Below the pieces are notes generated by a model. The model worked only from the letters and a program-made list of their open reading frames with translations. It did not search any database and was not told the DNA's origin. Below are positions 42,768 to 52,237 of a DNA stretch of 64,000 bases, one piece after another. Within the stretch, counting starts at the first letter, position 1. Each line of letters opens with the position of its first letter. The stretch comes from Paenibacillus catalpae (GTDB taxonomy: Bacteria; Bacillota; Bacilli; Paenibacillales; Paenibacillaceae). The stretch is from NCBI RefSeq assembly GCF_900112695.1, contig NZ_FOMT01000003.1, positions 1 to 64,000 of the forward strand, in the 5' to 3' direction. The translations under genes were made by a program, and so were the position numbers.

Positions 42768-45700
42768 GTGATTACGAACCGAAATGGGATAAAAGTACGT
42801 GCTGGAGTGGCAAGACTGCTCGTTATGCTGATGATTTTCTCTTCTGTTGGTTTTATCGGCTTGCCAAGTGTTTCGGCCGCTGAAGACGACACGGATGTTG
42901 CGGCAATTACACTCGGTGCTGAACCTGTCGAAAGCGGGATATCCGGCAGAGCAGGCGATAATGGAGACGGTCTCCTGACGGGAACGGAAGCAGACGTTCC
43001 TTATTGGCAGACAAACAAGGCAGAAGGCACCACCTATCTGTATATGAACGTCAGCGACGATTATTTATTCGACAGCGCGGATTATAACGTAGATGTGACT
43101 CTGCGCTATTTTGATGAGGGAAGCGGAAGCTTACTGCTCCAATATGACGCGCAGTCGGCCGCATTCAAGGACAGCGCCAAGTTCACGTACGGCGACACGA
43201 AGACGTGGAAGGATTATACGTTTAATCTGACTGACGCGAAGTTCGCCAACCGCACGAACGATACGGATTTCCGGATCGCTGTTGAAGGCGGCGGAATCGA
43301 CGGCGGTCTGAATCCTGATTTGAAGGTCGCAAGCGTGACGGTCAAGAAGACGCTTAAGGAAACGGCTTCTCCGGAAGCAAGCATTACGCTTGGCGAGACT
43401 CCGGTCTCCCATGGTATTACGGCCCAACCCGGCGACGGCGCAGCGGAGAATCTTCTGACGGGTGAGATCGGCGGAAAAACGTACTGGAAAACCAATCAGA
43501 CAATTAGCCCTACCGATCATGGCGCAAATATCCTTTATTTCTATTTCAATGTGTCGGACAGCTTTTTGTTCGATAATTCGGATCAGGATGTATTCGTGAC
43601 GGTTGAGTATTATGACAGCGGCAGCGGCAGCATGAAGCTGCAATACGACGCGCAATCCGCAGCGTTCAAGGATGCGCCGGAATTTACTTATACGAACACG
43701 AATACGTGGAAAAAACATACGTTTAAGCTTGGCGATGCCAAATTCGCGAACGGTACGAATGGCGGGGACTTCCGTCTTCATGTATCCGGACCGGGGGCTA
43801 TTGGCGGCAATCCCGATTTGTATATCGCTTCGGTGTCGGTGAAGACCCAGCCGCAGCAAAATGTATCGACGGAGACGAAAGTCTACGACACGGTTTATCC
43901 AACGGATGATGTCGTCATTGCCGATATGAGCGTCAAGGACTTTGGTGCTGCCGGCGACGGCGTGAAGGATGATACGAAGGCATTTCAGGATGCGCTGGCG
44001 GCAGCAGGCAACCGCGGCGGCGGTGTTGTATTTGCTCCGGCCGGCACCTACAAGCTGACTAGTCATCTTATTGTACCTACAGGTGTTACGCTGCGGGGCG
44101 ACTGGATTAGTCCCGATGCTTCCGGCGGAGAAGTAAAAGGAACGATTCTTGCCGTATATGCCGACAAAGGTGCCGATAATGGCCCAAGCTTCCTGCAGCT
44201 GGCACCGGTAAGCGGCGTGACGAATCTGTCCGTCTGGTATCCGGAGCAGTCTCTTAGTACACCGGTTGCTTATCCATGGACGTTCGAGCAGTTGTCAGGC
44301 GACAGCATGACCATCAAGAACGTGACGCTCGTCAATTCCTACAACGGGATCAAGATTGGCCCGTCCTGGAATGAGCTTCACTACGTCCGCAATTTATACG
44401 GTACAGCCCTGAAGACAGGCATTTTCCTTGACTACACAACGGATATTGGAAGAATTGAACATGTCCGTCTGTCGTCCTCGTATTGGGCGGAATCCAGCCT
44501 TGCCGGTTCACCGCAGCAGGCAGAATTAAAAGCCTATACGACAGCTAACACCGAGGGGATCGTAATGGGCCGCTCCGACTGGGAGTACATGTCGGATATT
44601 GATCTGGCAGATTTCAAGACAGGCATGCGGATTACAACAAGAACGGGCAGCCTTGAGACGGCTAATGCCCAGCTTTACAAAATTCATGTTCATGACAGCA
44701 ACGTAGCGCTGAAGGTCGAAGGCGTTAACGATTTTGGCCTCTTAATCTCCGACAGCAGCTTTAAAGCAAACGTGGGTACGGAGCCTAAAGCGGTATATGC
44801 AACGGAAGGGTTCCATTCCATCGTTCAATTTAACAAAGTTACGTTTGGCGGCACGCCGCATCATGCGGTTGTGAATGAAGGCAGCGGCGTATTGTCCTTC
44901 GAGAACAGCACGTTCGAGAACTGGGATGACCAAGGCGGCGGTTATGCCATTGACGCAAAGCACGGCTCGCTGATTTTGGGCCAATCCAGCTTTGCCAAAG
45001 CTTCCAAGCACGTATTGCTGGAAGACAGCGTGGCTACGGTCAATGCCGTAAATTCCGGAAACAACGGCAGTCTGGCTGTTACAAATAACAGCGATGCGGC
45101 AGAGCTTAACGTCCATCAGGATGCGAAATACGTACTGGAGCAGCTTCCGGAAGTAGCGGCGCTCGATTTGGAGAACCGGCCAAGACCAGCTAATGACAGC
45201 TTGTTTGATGTTACGGCAGCTCCTTATGAGGCAGACAGCACGGGTGAGACGGATGTATCGGCGAAAATCCAGCAGGCGCTTGACGATGCCGATGCAGCAG
45301 GCGGCGGCACGGTATATTTGCCAGCGGGCATCTACCGTGTCAATGATTCACTCACCGTACCAAGCGGCGTTGAATTGCGCGGCTCATGGGATGTGCCGCA
45401 CCATACGATTGGCGGCGGCACTGCTTTATTTACGAATCATGGAGAGAATGACCCGGATGGCGTGCCGTTCCTCACTCTGGAGCAGGATGCGGGCCTCAGA
45501 GGCTTATCTGTTTATTATGATGAGCAGAGCTGGACGAACGTGAAGCCTTATGCCTGGACGGTTCAGGGCAAAGGAAGCGGCGTCTATCTCATTGATACAA
45601 CACTGATCAACCCTTACAAGGGAGTGGATTTTGGCTCCTATGATACCAGCGGTCATTATATCGATTACGTAGCAGGCTCGCCTCTTATGGAAGGCATCTT

Positions 45701-48700
45701 CCTTGGGGGCGGCGCTGAAGGCGGCTTAATGCGCAACGTGCAGTTCAACCCGCATTATTACGGCCGGAACAACTTCCCGAACCATCCTACTACGGATCAG
45801 GACTTTGATGCGGTATGGAGCTACCAGAAGGAAAATCTGGATGCGTTCCGGATTGGCGATGTAACAAGCGAGACGATCTTTAATACGTTTGTGTACGGTT
45901 CGAAATACGGTATTCACTTTGAGGAGCAGGACGGGGCTGGTCCTGAAGCGGTAGTCATTGGCCATGGTACGGACGGCAGCAAGAAAGGCGCCGTGCTTGA
46001 TGCTGCCGGGGCAGCGGGCCTCAAGCTGATTAATACCGAGCTGGTGTCGATGAGCACCTCCGACAAAGTATACGTTGTAGTTGGGGAAGATTTTGACTCC
46101 AAGGCTGTATTCTTCAACTCTTCCATGTGGGGAGACACGACCCGTTCCTTTGATATTTTCGGAGGAGATGTCCGTATTCAGCAAAGCAACTTTACAAGGG
46201 TAGGGCAGCGCGGCATTAACGCGGTTGGCGGCGACATTACGCTCTATGATTCCTACTTTCAGCAGCCAAACACGAATCATGTGTATGCCGGTCCTGACAT
46301 TGAGAAGCTTGTTATTGCCAACAATCTGTTCAAGGGCGGCCTTCAGTTGGTGAATGAAGCGGGTACCAAAGTGACGGGTTCAAACCTGGTTCCGGTAGCG
46401 CTGGATCTGGTGAAAGGCGAATTTGATGAGAGTCATCCGGCTAATTCGAATGTTGCGCTGAAGCTGACGAACATGACGGAATCCGACCCTCTTGCGGGCA
46501 AGATTGAAGTGATTGCGCCAGACAGCTATAAAGACAAGTTTGTACCGGTCCGCTTCAACCATATTGCTCTTGGAGAAAGCGTAACGGTTACTCTCCCTTA
46601 TTTGTCGGGCGATACGCTGAAATACAAAGTAACGCTGGATAATGGCTACTCCTATGTGACGCAGGTGAAGACCGCGCAGTCCTTTGCAACGCGCAAGGAT
46701 GAGGACAGCCAGGTTCAGCCACTCATTGATATTTCAAGCTCGACCAATTACTCGAGTCTGGGCGGGATTTGGGGCGGCAAAGACGACCTGAGTGCTGAAG
46801 CTGGCGTGCGGTGGGATGATGATAATCTCTATGTGACGGTCAGGGCAACGGACAATACCCATTATCAGACTTGGACGAACGGCGATATTTGGCAGGGTGA
46901 CAGCTTGCAGCTTGGTATTGATTTATCGAGAAAAGACGGCTCCGCCAGCCAAAATGTCAATGAGCTCGGATTTGCGCTTACGAACAGCGGCACGGTCTCG
47001 AAGTGGAGATGGCGTGCACCGGCTGGAGTTGCAGCCGGAGCGTTTAACGCTGCGGATGCCGTTATTACAAGAGATGAAGCTGCTCATGCGACAGTCTATG
47101 AAATCACGCTCCCTATCTCGGAGCTGCATGGGGCAGGATACACGTTCTCGCAGGAGGATCCGCTTGGTTTGACCATCCTGCTTAATGAACATGACGGCGC
47201 AGGACGTTCCGGTTTTATCGAGTATAACCAAGGTATCGGAACAAGCAAGGATGCAACGCAGTTTGGCGATCTGTATCTGCTAAGCTCCGAATATGAGAGT
47301 CTGCTGGAGCAGTCGGCTGAAGCGGCAGTTGCAGCGGCTGAACAGTCGAAGGATGTTGCAAGCATTGACGCTGCGGCAAACTTTGTCAGCCTGCTTCCGC
47401 AAGGAACAGTGAAATCAGGTCTGACATCGAGACTGGCGGCGCTTGGCGGGACAACGAATCCGGGCTCAGGCTCAGGCAATGGTTCCGGTTCCGGGCAAAC
47501 CGCCGAGCCGAAAGTGACAGTCAAACCGGATGGTTCTGTTCAGGTTGACGGTACGCCAACTCTGGGCACGGGCACGAATGATGCAAAACTTTCCCTGACA
47601 GGAACATTGCTGGGTCAAGCGTTCTCGAAAGCAGCGGCTAATCAGGACGGCAAGAAAAAAGTGACGATTGTACTGCCTGCTGTCACGGGTGCTGGCGGAT
47701 ACGCTCTGGAGCTTCCTGCAAGCTATGTGAATCAACAGTCGCCGGATAAGCTGATCGAGCTGGTAACCCCTTCGGGAACCATGCTGTTGTCCAGCGATAT
47801 GCTGAAGCCTGATGCGGATAAGCTTGGTCAAACGGTAACGATCCGTATGGGTAGTGCGAATACAAGCAGTTGGAGCGACGAGCTGAAGAAGAAAATCGGA
47901 GAGCGTCCGGTTGTTGATCTGTCTGTCCAATCCTCCGGACAAACGATTGATTGGCATAACAGCCAGTCGCCGGTTACCGTCTCCATTCCTTATTCGCCTT
48001 CGGCAGCTGAGAAAGCGGACGCTAAGAAGCTGACCGTATGGTATATCGACGGAAGCGGCAAGCCGTTTCCGGTACCAAGCGGTCAATACAAGGAAGCGCT
48101 TGGAAGTATCGTATTTACGGCGAAACATTTCAGCCAATATGCGACTATTTTTGTGCAAAAACCGTTCAGCGATCTGAACGGCTACGACTGGGCAAAGGAA
48201 GCGATTGAAGTACTGGCGGCAAAAGGGATCATCAACGGTGTATCCGATACATCCTTTGCTCCTGGCGCATCAATTAAGCGGGCGGATTTTGTGAAGCTGC
48301 TTGTCGATACGCTTGGCCTTACTTCAGATGCCGAGGGCAGCTTTGCTGATGTAAAGGCTGACCGTTATTATGCCGATGCTGTAGGAATTGCAAAAGCGCT
48401 GGGCATCACAAACGGTGCCGGCGGCAACCGGTTTAATCCGGCAGCACCGATTACGAGAGAGGAGGCGGCAACGTTTATCGAGCGCTCGCTCGCCGCAGCT
48501 AAGGCCGGTCTGCCGTCTGGCTCCGAAGACGTACTTGCGGGTTTTGCCGATGCAGGTGACATTTCGGCTTACGCGAAGAGCAGCCTAAGCGCACTGGTGA
48601 AGGCTGGCCTCGTGCAGGGTCATGACGGACTGCTGGAGCCAAAAGGAAAATTGACGCGAGCGGAAGCCGCCGTTCTTTTCTACCGGATTTATAATCGTTA

Positions 48701-48701
48701 A
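42768..48701 (+). CDS. Giant SLH-anchored surface protein with two pectate-lyase-3-like beta-helices
   Basis: A 1977-residue exported protein. The signal peptide ends near SVSAAEDD. Two tandem copies of a roughly 110-residue beta domain follow (shared core QYDAQSAAFKD). Then come two Pectate_lyase_3/GH28-like right-handed beta-helices, from about residues 383 (KDFGAAGDGVKDDTKAFQDA) and 811 (KIQQALDDADAAGGGTVYLP). A CBM9-like domain lies at about 1316-1500, a Gly/Ser linker near 1563-1580, and a further beta domain after it. Three SLH repeats from about 1799 bind secondary cell-wall polymer. GTG 42768 follows TGGAGG by 7 nt. The glycan substrate is unknown; the adjacent importer suggests oligosaccharide release at the cell surface. 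Confidence 0.9.
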   Translation: MITNRNGIKVRAGVARLLVMLMIFSSVGFIGLPSVSAAEDDTDVAAITLGAEPVESGISGRAGDNGDGLLTGTEADVPYWQTNKAEGTTYLYMNVSDDYLFDSADYNVDVTLRYFDEGSGSLLLQYDAQSAAFKDSAKFTYGDTKTWKDYTFNLTDAKFANRTNDTDFRIAVEGGGIDGGLNPDLKVASVTVKKTLKETASPEASITLGETPVSHGITAQPGDGAAENLLTGEIGGKTYWKTNQTISPTDHGANILYFYFNVSDSFLFDNSDQDVFVTVEYYDSGSGSMKLQYDAQSAAFKDAPEFTYTNTNTWKKHTFKLGDAKFANGTNGGDFRLHVSGPGAIGGNPDLYIASVSVKTQPQQNVSTETKVYDTVYPTDDVVIADMSVKDFGAAGDGVKDDTKAFQDALAAAGNRGGGVVFAPAGTYKLTSHLIVPTGVTLRGDWISPDASGGEVKGTILAVYADKGADNGPSFLQLAPVSGVTNLSVWYPEQSLSTPVAYPWTFEQLSGDSMTIKNVTLVNSYNGIKIGPSWNELHYVRNLYGTALKTGIFLDYTTDIGRIEHVRLSSSYWAESSLAGSPQQAELKAYTTANTEGIVMGRSDWEYMSDIDLADFKTGMRITTRTGSLETANAQLYKIHVHDSNVALKVEGVNDFGLLISDSSFKANVGTEPKAVYATEGFHSIVQFNKVTFGGTPHHAVVNEGSGVLSFENSTFENWDDQGGGYAIDAKHGSLILGQSSFAKASKHVLLEDSVATVNAVNSGNNGSLAVTNNSDAAELNVHQDAKYVLEQLPEVAALDLENRPRPANDSLFDVTAAPYEADSTGETDVSAKIQQALDDADAAGGGTVYLPAGIYRVNDSLTVPSGVELRGSWDVPHHTIGGGTALFTNHGENDPDGVPFLTLEQDAGLRGLSVYYDEQSWTNVKPYAWTVQGKGSGVYLIDTTLINPYKGVDFGSYDTSGHYIDYVAGSPLMEGIFLGGGAEGGLMRNVQFNPHYYGRNNFPNHPTTDQDFDAVWSYQKENLDAFRIGDVTSETIFNTFVYGSKYGIHFEEQDGAGPEAVVIGHGTDGSKKGAVLDAAGAAGLKLINTELVSMSTSDKVYVVVGEDFDSKAVFFNSSMWGDTTRSFDIFGGDVRIQQSNFTRVGQRGINAVGGDITLYDSYFQQPNTNHVYAGPDIEKLVIANNLFKGGLQLVNEAGTKVTGSNLVPVALDLVKGEFDESHPANSNVALKLTNMTESDPLAGKIEVIAPDSYKDKFVPVRFNHIALGESVTVTLPYLSGDTLKYKVTLDNGYSYVTQVKTAQSFATRKDEDSQVQPLIDISSSTNYSSLGGIWGGKDDLSAEAGVRWDDDNLYVTVRATDNTHYQTWTNGDIWQGDSLQLGIDLSRKDGSASQNVNELGFALTNSGTVSKWRWRAPAGVAAGAFNAADAVITRDEAAHATVYEITLPISELHGAGYTFSQEDPLGLTILLNEHDGAGRSGFIEYNQGIGTSKDATQFGDLYLLSSEYESLLEQSAEAAVAAAEQSKDVASIDAAANFVSLLPQGTVKSGLTSRLAALGGTTNPGSGSGNGSGSGQTAEPKVTVKPDGSVQVDGTPTLGTGTNDAKLSLTGTLLGQAFSKAAANQDGKKKVTIVLPAVTGAGGYALELPASYVNQQSPDKLIELVTPSGTMLLSSDMLKPDADKLGQTVTIRMGSANTSSWSDELKKKIGERPVVDLSVQSSGQTIDWHNSQSPVTVSIPYSPSAAEKADAKKLTVWYIDGSGKPFPVPSGQYKEALGSIVFTAKHFSQYATIFVQKPFSDLNGYDWAKEAIEVLAAKGIINGVSDTSFAPGASIKRADFVKLLVDTLGLTSDAEGSFADVKADRYYADAVGIAKALGITNGAGGNRFNPAAPITREEAATFIERSLAAAKAGLPSGSEDVLAGFADAGDISAYAKSSLSALVKAGLVQGHDGLLEPKGKLTRAEAAVLFYRIYNR

Positions 48702-48713
48702 TAAAGAGCTGAG

Positions 48714-48749
48714 GGAGCCGGTTTCCATGCAGGAATCCGGCTCCTTTTT
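48714..48749 (+). terminator. Terminator of the surface-protein gene
   Basis: GGAGCCGG (48714-48721) pairs with CCGGCTCC (48737-48744), extended by TTCC/GGAA, followed by five T. Confidence 0.9.
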
Positions 48750-48858
48750 GGCGTATTAATAGCGTACTAAACATGCCTTTGCACAAATAAGCTAGACAAG
48801 TAAAGCTTTGCAGATTGCAGACACTGGAACGGCTATTCATGTTGGGAGGCTATAGGCG

Positions 48859-49827
48859 ATGAGCAACATTCGTATTGGATTTATTGGCACGGGAGGTATT
48901 GCAGGCTGGCACGCCAAGCAGCTGCTGGAGCTCCCGGAGGTTCAGATTACGGCTCTATCGGATACAAGCGAAAACAATCGCGTTGCTTTTGCAGAAAAAT
49001 TCGGTTTGCAGAATGCCAGGCAGTTCACCGCGTATGAGGACATGCTGGAGTATGGAGCTTTGGATGTGGTTGTTATATGCTCGCCTCATACGCTTCATTA
49101 CAGACAAGCCTATGATGTGCTGGACAGAGGGCTGCATGTGCTGATTGAGAAGCCGATGACCTGCTCATCAGTGGAAGCGGAACAGCTCATTCAGAAGGCG
49201 GAAGCATCGGGTAAAGTGATGCAGGTGTCGTACCAGCGGCATTTTCAGCCGGAATTTCTATACATTCGGAATGCGATTGCAAGCGGAGAGATTGGCAGGC
49301 TGACCTCTGTAACCGCTTCACTCAGCCAAGAGTGGTATCAGCTTACTCAGGGTACATGGCGGCAGGTGCCGTCTCTGTCCGGCGGCGGGTTCCTCATGGA
49401 CTCCGGCAGCCATATTATCGACGTGCTGCTGTGGACGACCGGTCTGACACCGGTAGAAGTGAAGTCCCAGGTGCATAACCATGGGGCAGCGGTTGAAATT
49501 GACAGCTTCACCTCCATCCGCTTTGCGGAAGGGGCTCTTGCCGGTTTGAACTTTGCGGGTTATGCTCCGGGCTGGAACGAGACGTTTGCGTTCTGCGGGG
49601 ATAATGGCGGGATTTACTACGACAATGGCCAAATCACGCTCCGCCGCATGAATGAAGAGCCTATCGTACCGGAGCTTCCCGAGGCTGTAACGAATCAGGA
49701 TAAAAGCTTCATCGACGCCATCCTCGGGCGTCATGAGGTACTCGTCCCCGGCGAGTTCGCCCTTAAGGTCGTGCGCCTGAGCGAAATGATTTACCAAGCA
49801 GCGGGATACGATCCGCTCAAGAGATAA
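48859..49827 (+). CDS. Gfo/Idh/MocA family oxidoreductase
   Basis: A 322-residue dehydrogenase: Rossmann start RIGFIGTGGIAGWHAKQLLE, catalytic IEKPMTCSSVEAEQL near residue 97, and GGGFLMDSGSHIIDVLLWTT in the substrate domain. It lies in a run of sugar-acid and glycan genes and has its own terminator. The sugar substrate cannot be told from sequence. Confidence 0.9.
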   Translation: MSNIRIGFIGTGGIAGWHAKQLLELPEVQITALSDTSENNRVAFAEKFGLQNARQFTAYEDMLEYGALDVVVICSPHTLHYRQAYDVLDRGLHVLIEKPMTCSSVEAEQLIQKAEASGKVMQVSYQRHFQPEFLYIRNAIASGEIGRLTSVTASLSQEWYQLTQGTWRQVPSLSGGGFLMDSGSHIIDVLLWTTGLTPVEVKSQVHNHGAAVEIDSFTSIRFAEGALAGLNFAGYAPGWNETFAFCGDNGGIYYDNGQITLRRMNEEPIVPELPEAVTNQDKSFIDAILGRHEVLVPGEFALKVVRLSEMIYQAAGYDPLKR

Positions 49828-49831
49828 ACCT

Positions 49832-49880
49832 AAAAAGGCTGCCCGGTCAGGTCCTATGGATCCATGGGCAGCCCTTTTTT
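49832..49880 (+). terminator. Terminator after the dehydrogenase gene
   Basis: AAAAAGGCTGCCC pairs with GGGCAGCC plus flanking T residues across a 21-nt loop. Confidence 0.88.
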
Positions 49881-50027
49881 AGGTTTGCAAACCTCTGAAT
49901 GTTCCCCCTTAACGCAGCTGGAGCAAAAGAAGCCAATATTACGACAGAAAGTTTAAAGATGTCTTATTTAGCATACTTGTAAAGCGGCTTAGAATGGGAA
50001 GGAGCACGACAAGAGGAGGGTAACGGG

Positions 50028-51251
50028 ATGGCTAAAATTACAGGAATCAAATGTATTCGCACCCGCAAAAACGGGACCTGGACCATCGTTAAAGTCATGA
50101 CGGACCAGGATGGGCTGTACGGGTTAGGGTCTGCGTCCGATGTGTATAATCCGGAAGCGGTCGTGCAAATTATCGAGCAATTGCTTGCCCCTCTATTAAT
50201 CGGCAAAGATGCCGCCAATATAGAAGATCTGTGGCAGACGATGTATATGAGCGGGTATTGGAGAAACGGCGCTTTGCTGCATACCGCAATCGGCGGAATT
50301 GATATGGCGCTCTGGGATATAAAAGGCAAGGAGGCGGGGCTGCCCGTCTATCAGCTGCTTGGCGGTGCATGCCGTGCGGCTGTGCCTTGCTACGGTCATG
50401 CAGGCGGGAAGGATATAGCCGAGCTGAAAGAGGATGTACACAAGTTCATTGAAGAAGGCTACACCGTGATCCGCGTTCAAACGGGCGGCTACGGAGGCGG
50501 CGGATTTATTGACCGGGACAAGGCCAATATCCCTGCCGGGGCATGGGGCAGTGGTCCGGTGTTTGACGAGCAGTCTTATTTGCAGGCCATACCGCATATG
50601 TTTGAACAGCTGAGAAATGAATTCGGCATGGGCGTCCAGTTCACGCATGACGTGCATGAGCATCTGTCCCCGGTGAACGCGATCCAGCTTGCGAAGCGGG
50701 TGGAGCCTTACAGCCTGTTCTTCCTTGAGGACGCGATCGCACCGGAGCAAATCGGCTGGTACCGCCATTTGCGGCAGCAAACCGCGACGCCGCAGGCGGT
50801 TGGCGAGCTGTTTGTTAATCCGCAGGAGTGGACGCAGCTGATCAAGGAGCAGCTGATCGACTTCATCCGCGTGCGCGTATCCAAGGCCGGCGGTATAAGC
50901 GCCTGCCGCAAAATCGCCGCTCTAAGCGAAGCGTTTGGCGTCCGTACGGCTTGGCAGGAGGGCGGGGAGAATGATCCGGTCAATCAGGCGGCGGCCGTTC
51001 ATCTCGATATGGCGATATGGAACTTTGGCATTCAGGAAGTGAACCATTTTAGGCCCGAGGAGAAAGACGCTTTCCAGGGACATATTGAGCGAAAAGGCGG
51101 CTACCTGTATCCCTCGCAAAAGCCAGGTCTCGGAATCGAGCTGGATGAGCTTAAAGCGCAGCAGCTGCTTGGAGAAGGCTGGAGCAAGTCGGTCTATTTC
51201 AACCCTTACCAACTGGACCGAAAGGCCGACGGTACTCTGGTTCGTCCGTAA
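50028..51251 (+). CDS. Enolase-superfamily sugar-acid dehydratase (ManD/RspA-like)
   Basis: A 407-residue mandelate racemase/muconate lactonizing enzyme-type protein. Predicted metal ligands are Asp208 (in THDVHEH), Glu234 (FFLEDAIAPE) and Glu260 (AVGELFVNPQ), with His210 as a catalytic candidate. This arrangement matches D-mannonate/D-gluconate dehydratases of the ManD (RspA) group. It probably dehydrates a hexonate produced from glycan breakdown. It is co-oriented with, and 28 nt before, the epimerase gene. Confidence 0.88.
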   Translation: MAKITGIKCIRTRKNGTWTIVKVMTDQDGLYGLGSASDVYNPEAVVQIIEQLLAPLLIGKDAANIEDLWQTMYMSGYWRNGALLHTAIGGIDMALWDIKGKEAGLPVYQLLGGACRAAVPCYGHAGGKDIAELKEDVHKFIEEGYTVIRVQTGGYGGGGFIDRDKANIPAGAWGSGPVFDEQSYLQAIPHMFEQLRNEFGMGVQFTHDVHEHLSPVNAIQLAKRVEPYSLFFLEDAIAPEQIGWYRHLRQQTATPQAVGELFVNPQEWTQLIKEQLIDFIRVRVSKAGGISACRKIAALSEAFGVRTAWQEGGENDPVNQAAAVHLDMAIWNFGIQEVNHFRPEEKDAFQGHIERKGGYLYPSQKPGLGIELDELKAQQLLGEGWSKSVYFNPYQLDRKADGTLVRP

Positions 51252-51279
51252 CGACATTTGACATTGGGAGTGTACTCGT

Positions 51280-52119
51280 ATGAAGACAATTGCAGTGACA
51301 GGCGGCAGCGGCAAGCTGGGGACAGCGCTCATTAAGGAGCTTCTACAAGAAGGATATACGGTTGTATCGCTTGACCAGCAGCGTTCAAGCGAGCTGCGCT
51401 GCAGGCAGATCAAGGTGGATCTGAATGATTTTGGACAAGTCGTATCCGCGCTTCACGGGGCTGACGCTGTCATCCACATGGCGGCGATCCCGGCTCCGCT
51501 TGGCTATCCGTATCCGTATATTTTCGCCAATAACGTTGTGTCCGGCTATCATATTTTGGAGGCAGCCTCGCTGCTTGGCATCCGCAAAGTTGTGGTGGGA
51601 TCAAGCGAATCCTCCTATGGCTTCGCTTGGGCGAGAGCGCCGTTCTCGCCGGATTACCTGCCGGTAGATGAGGAGCATCCGCAGCAGCCGCAGGAATGCT
51701 ATGGGTTGTCAAAAATCGTAAATGAGCTGACGGCCGCCATGTTCGACCGACGTAACGGAATGCAGGTTATCTCGCTCCGTTTCTCCATGATTACGAAGCC
51801 GGAGGACTACAAAGACCTCTCCATCCGCAAACCGGAAGCTTTCAAAAATATTTTCTGGAGCTATATCGACATCCGTGATGCTGTCAGCGCCTGCATCGCC
51901 TCGCTGAAGGCCGAGGATAGAGGGGCCATCTGCCTCAATATCACAAGCAGCGATACGCTAAGCGATCTGCCAACCGTTCAACTCATTGAACAGTTCTATC
52001 CTGACGTGAAGGATCTGCGGGATGCCTTCCCGGAACGGACTGCGATCGTCAGCAATCAGGAGGCTCAAAGGGTGCTTGGCTGGAAGCCGCAGCACTCCTG
52101 GGCGGATAGCATAAATTAA
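51280..52119 (+). CDS. NAD-dependent epimerase/dehydratase family protein
   Basis: A 279-residue extended short-chain dehydrogenase: GGSGKLGTALIKELL nucleotide site, VIHMAAIPAP, and the catalytic YGLSKIVNE (YxxxK). Uronate dehydrogenases have this architecture and often sit next to enolase-superfamily dehydratases, so oxidation of a uronic acid is possible, but epimerisation cannot be excluded. Confidence 0.88.
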   Translation: MKTIAVTGGSGKLGTALIKELLQEGYTVVSLDQQRSSELRCRQIKVDLNDFGQVVSALHGADAVIHMAAIPAPLGYPYPYIFANNVVSGYHILEAASLLGIRKVVVGSSESSYGFAWARAPFSPDYLPVDEEHPQQPQECYGLSKIVNELTAAMFDRRNGMQVISLRFSMITKPEDYKDLSIRKPEAFKNIFWSYIDIRDAVSACIASLKAEDRGAICLNITSSDTLSDLPTVQLIEQFYPDVKDLRDAFPERTAIVSNQEAQRVLGWKPQHSWADSIN

Positions 52120-52125
52120 ACAAGG

Positions 52126-52158
52126 CCGGGACTTCTCTCATAGAGGTCCTGGTTTTTT
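52126..52158 (+). terminator. Terminator of the dehydratase-epimerase operon
   Basis: CCGGGAC pairs with GGTCCTGG (with one G-T pair) and CTCT with AGAG inside, followed by six T. Confidence 0.75.
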
Positions 52159-52196
52159 GTCTTCATTGTAAGGTTTTTCTAAATGCCGGAGCCCAT

Positions 52197-52202
52197 TATA
52201 AT
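52197..52202 (+). promoter_or_regulatory. -10 box upstream of the GH116 gene
   Basis: A perfect TATAAT lies 35 nt before the GH116 start. The -35 region (TTTTTC at 17 nt) is weak, so the gene may need an activator. Confidence 0.4.
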
Positions 52203-52237
52203 AGAATCATAACCCTTGCAATGAGAGGAGTTTCAAT

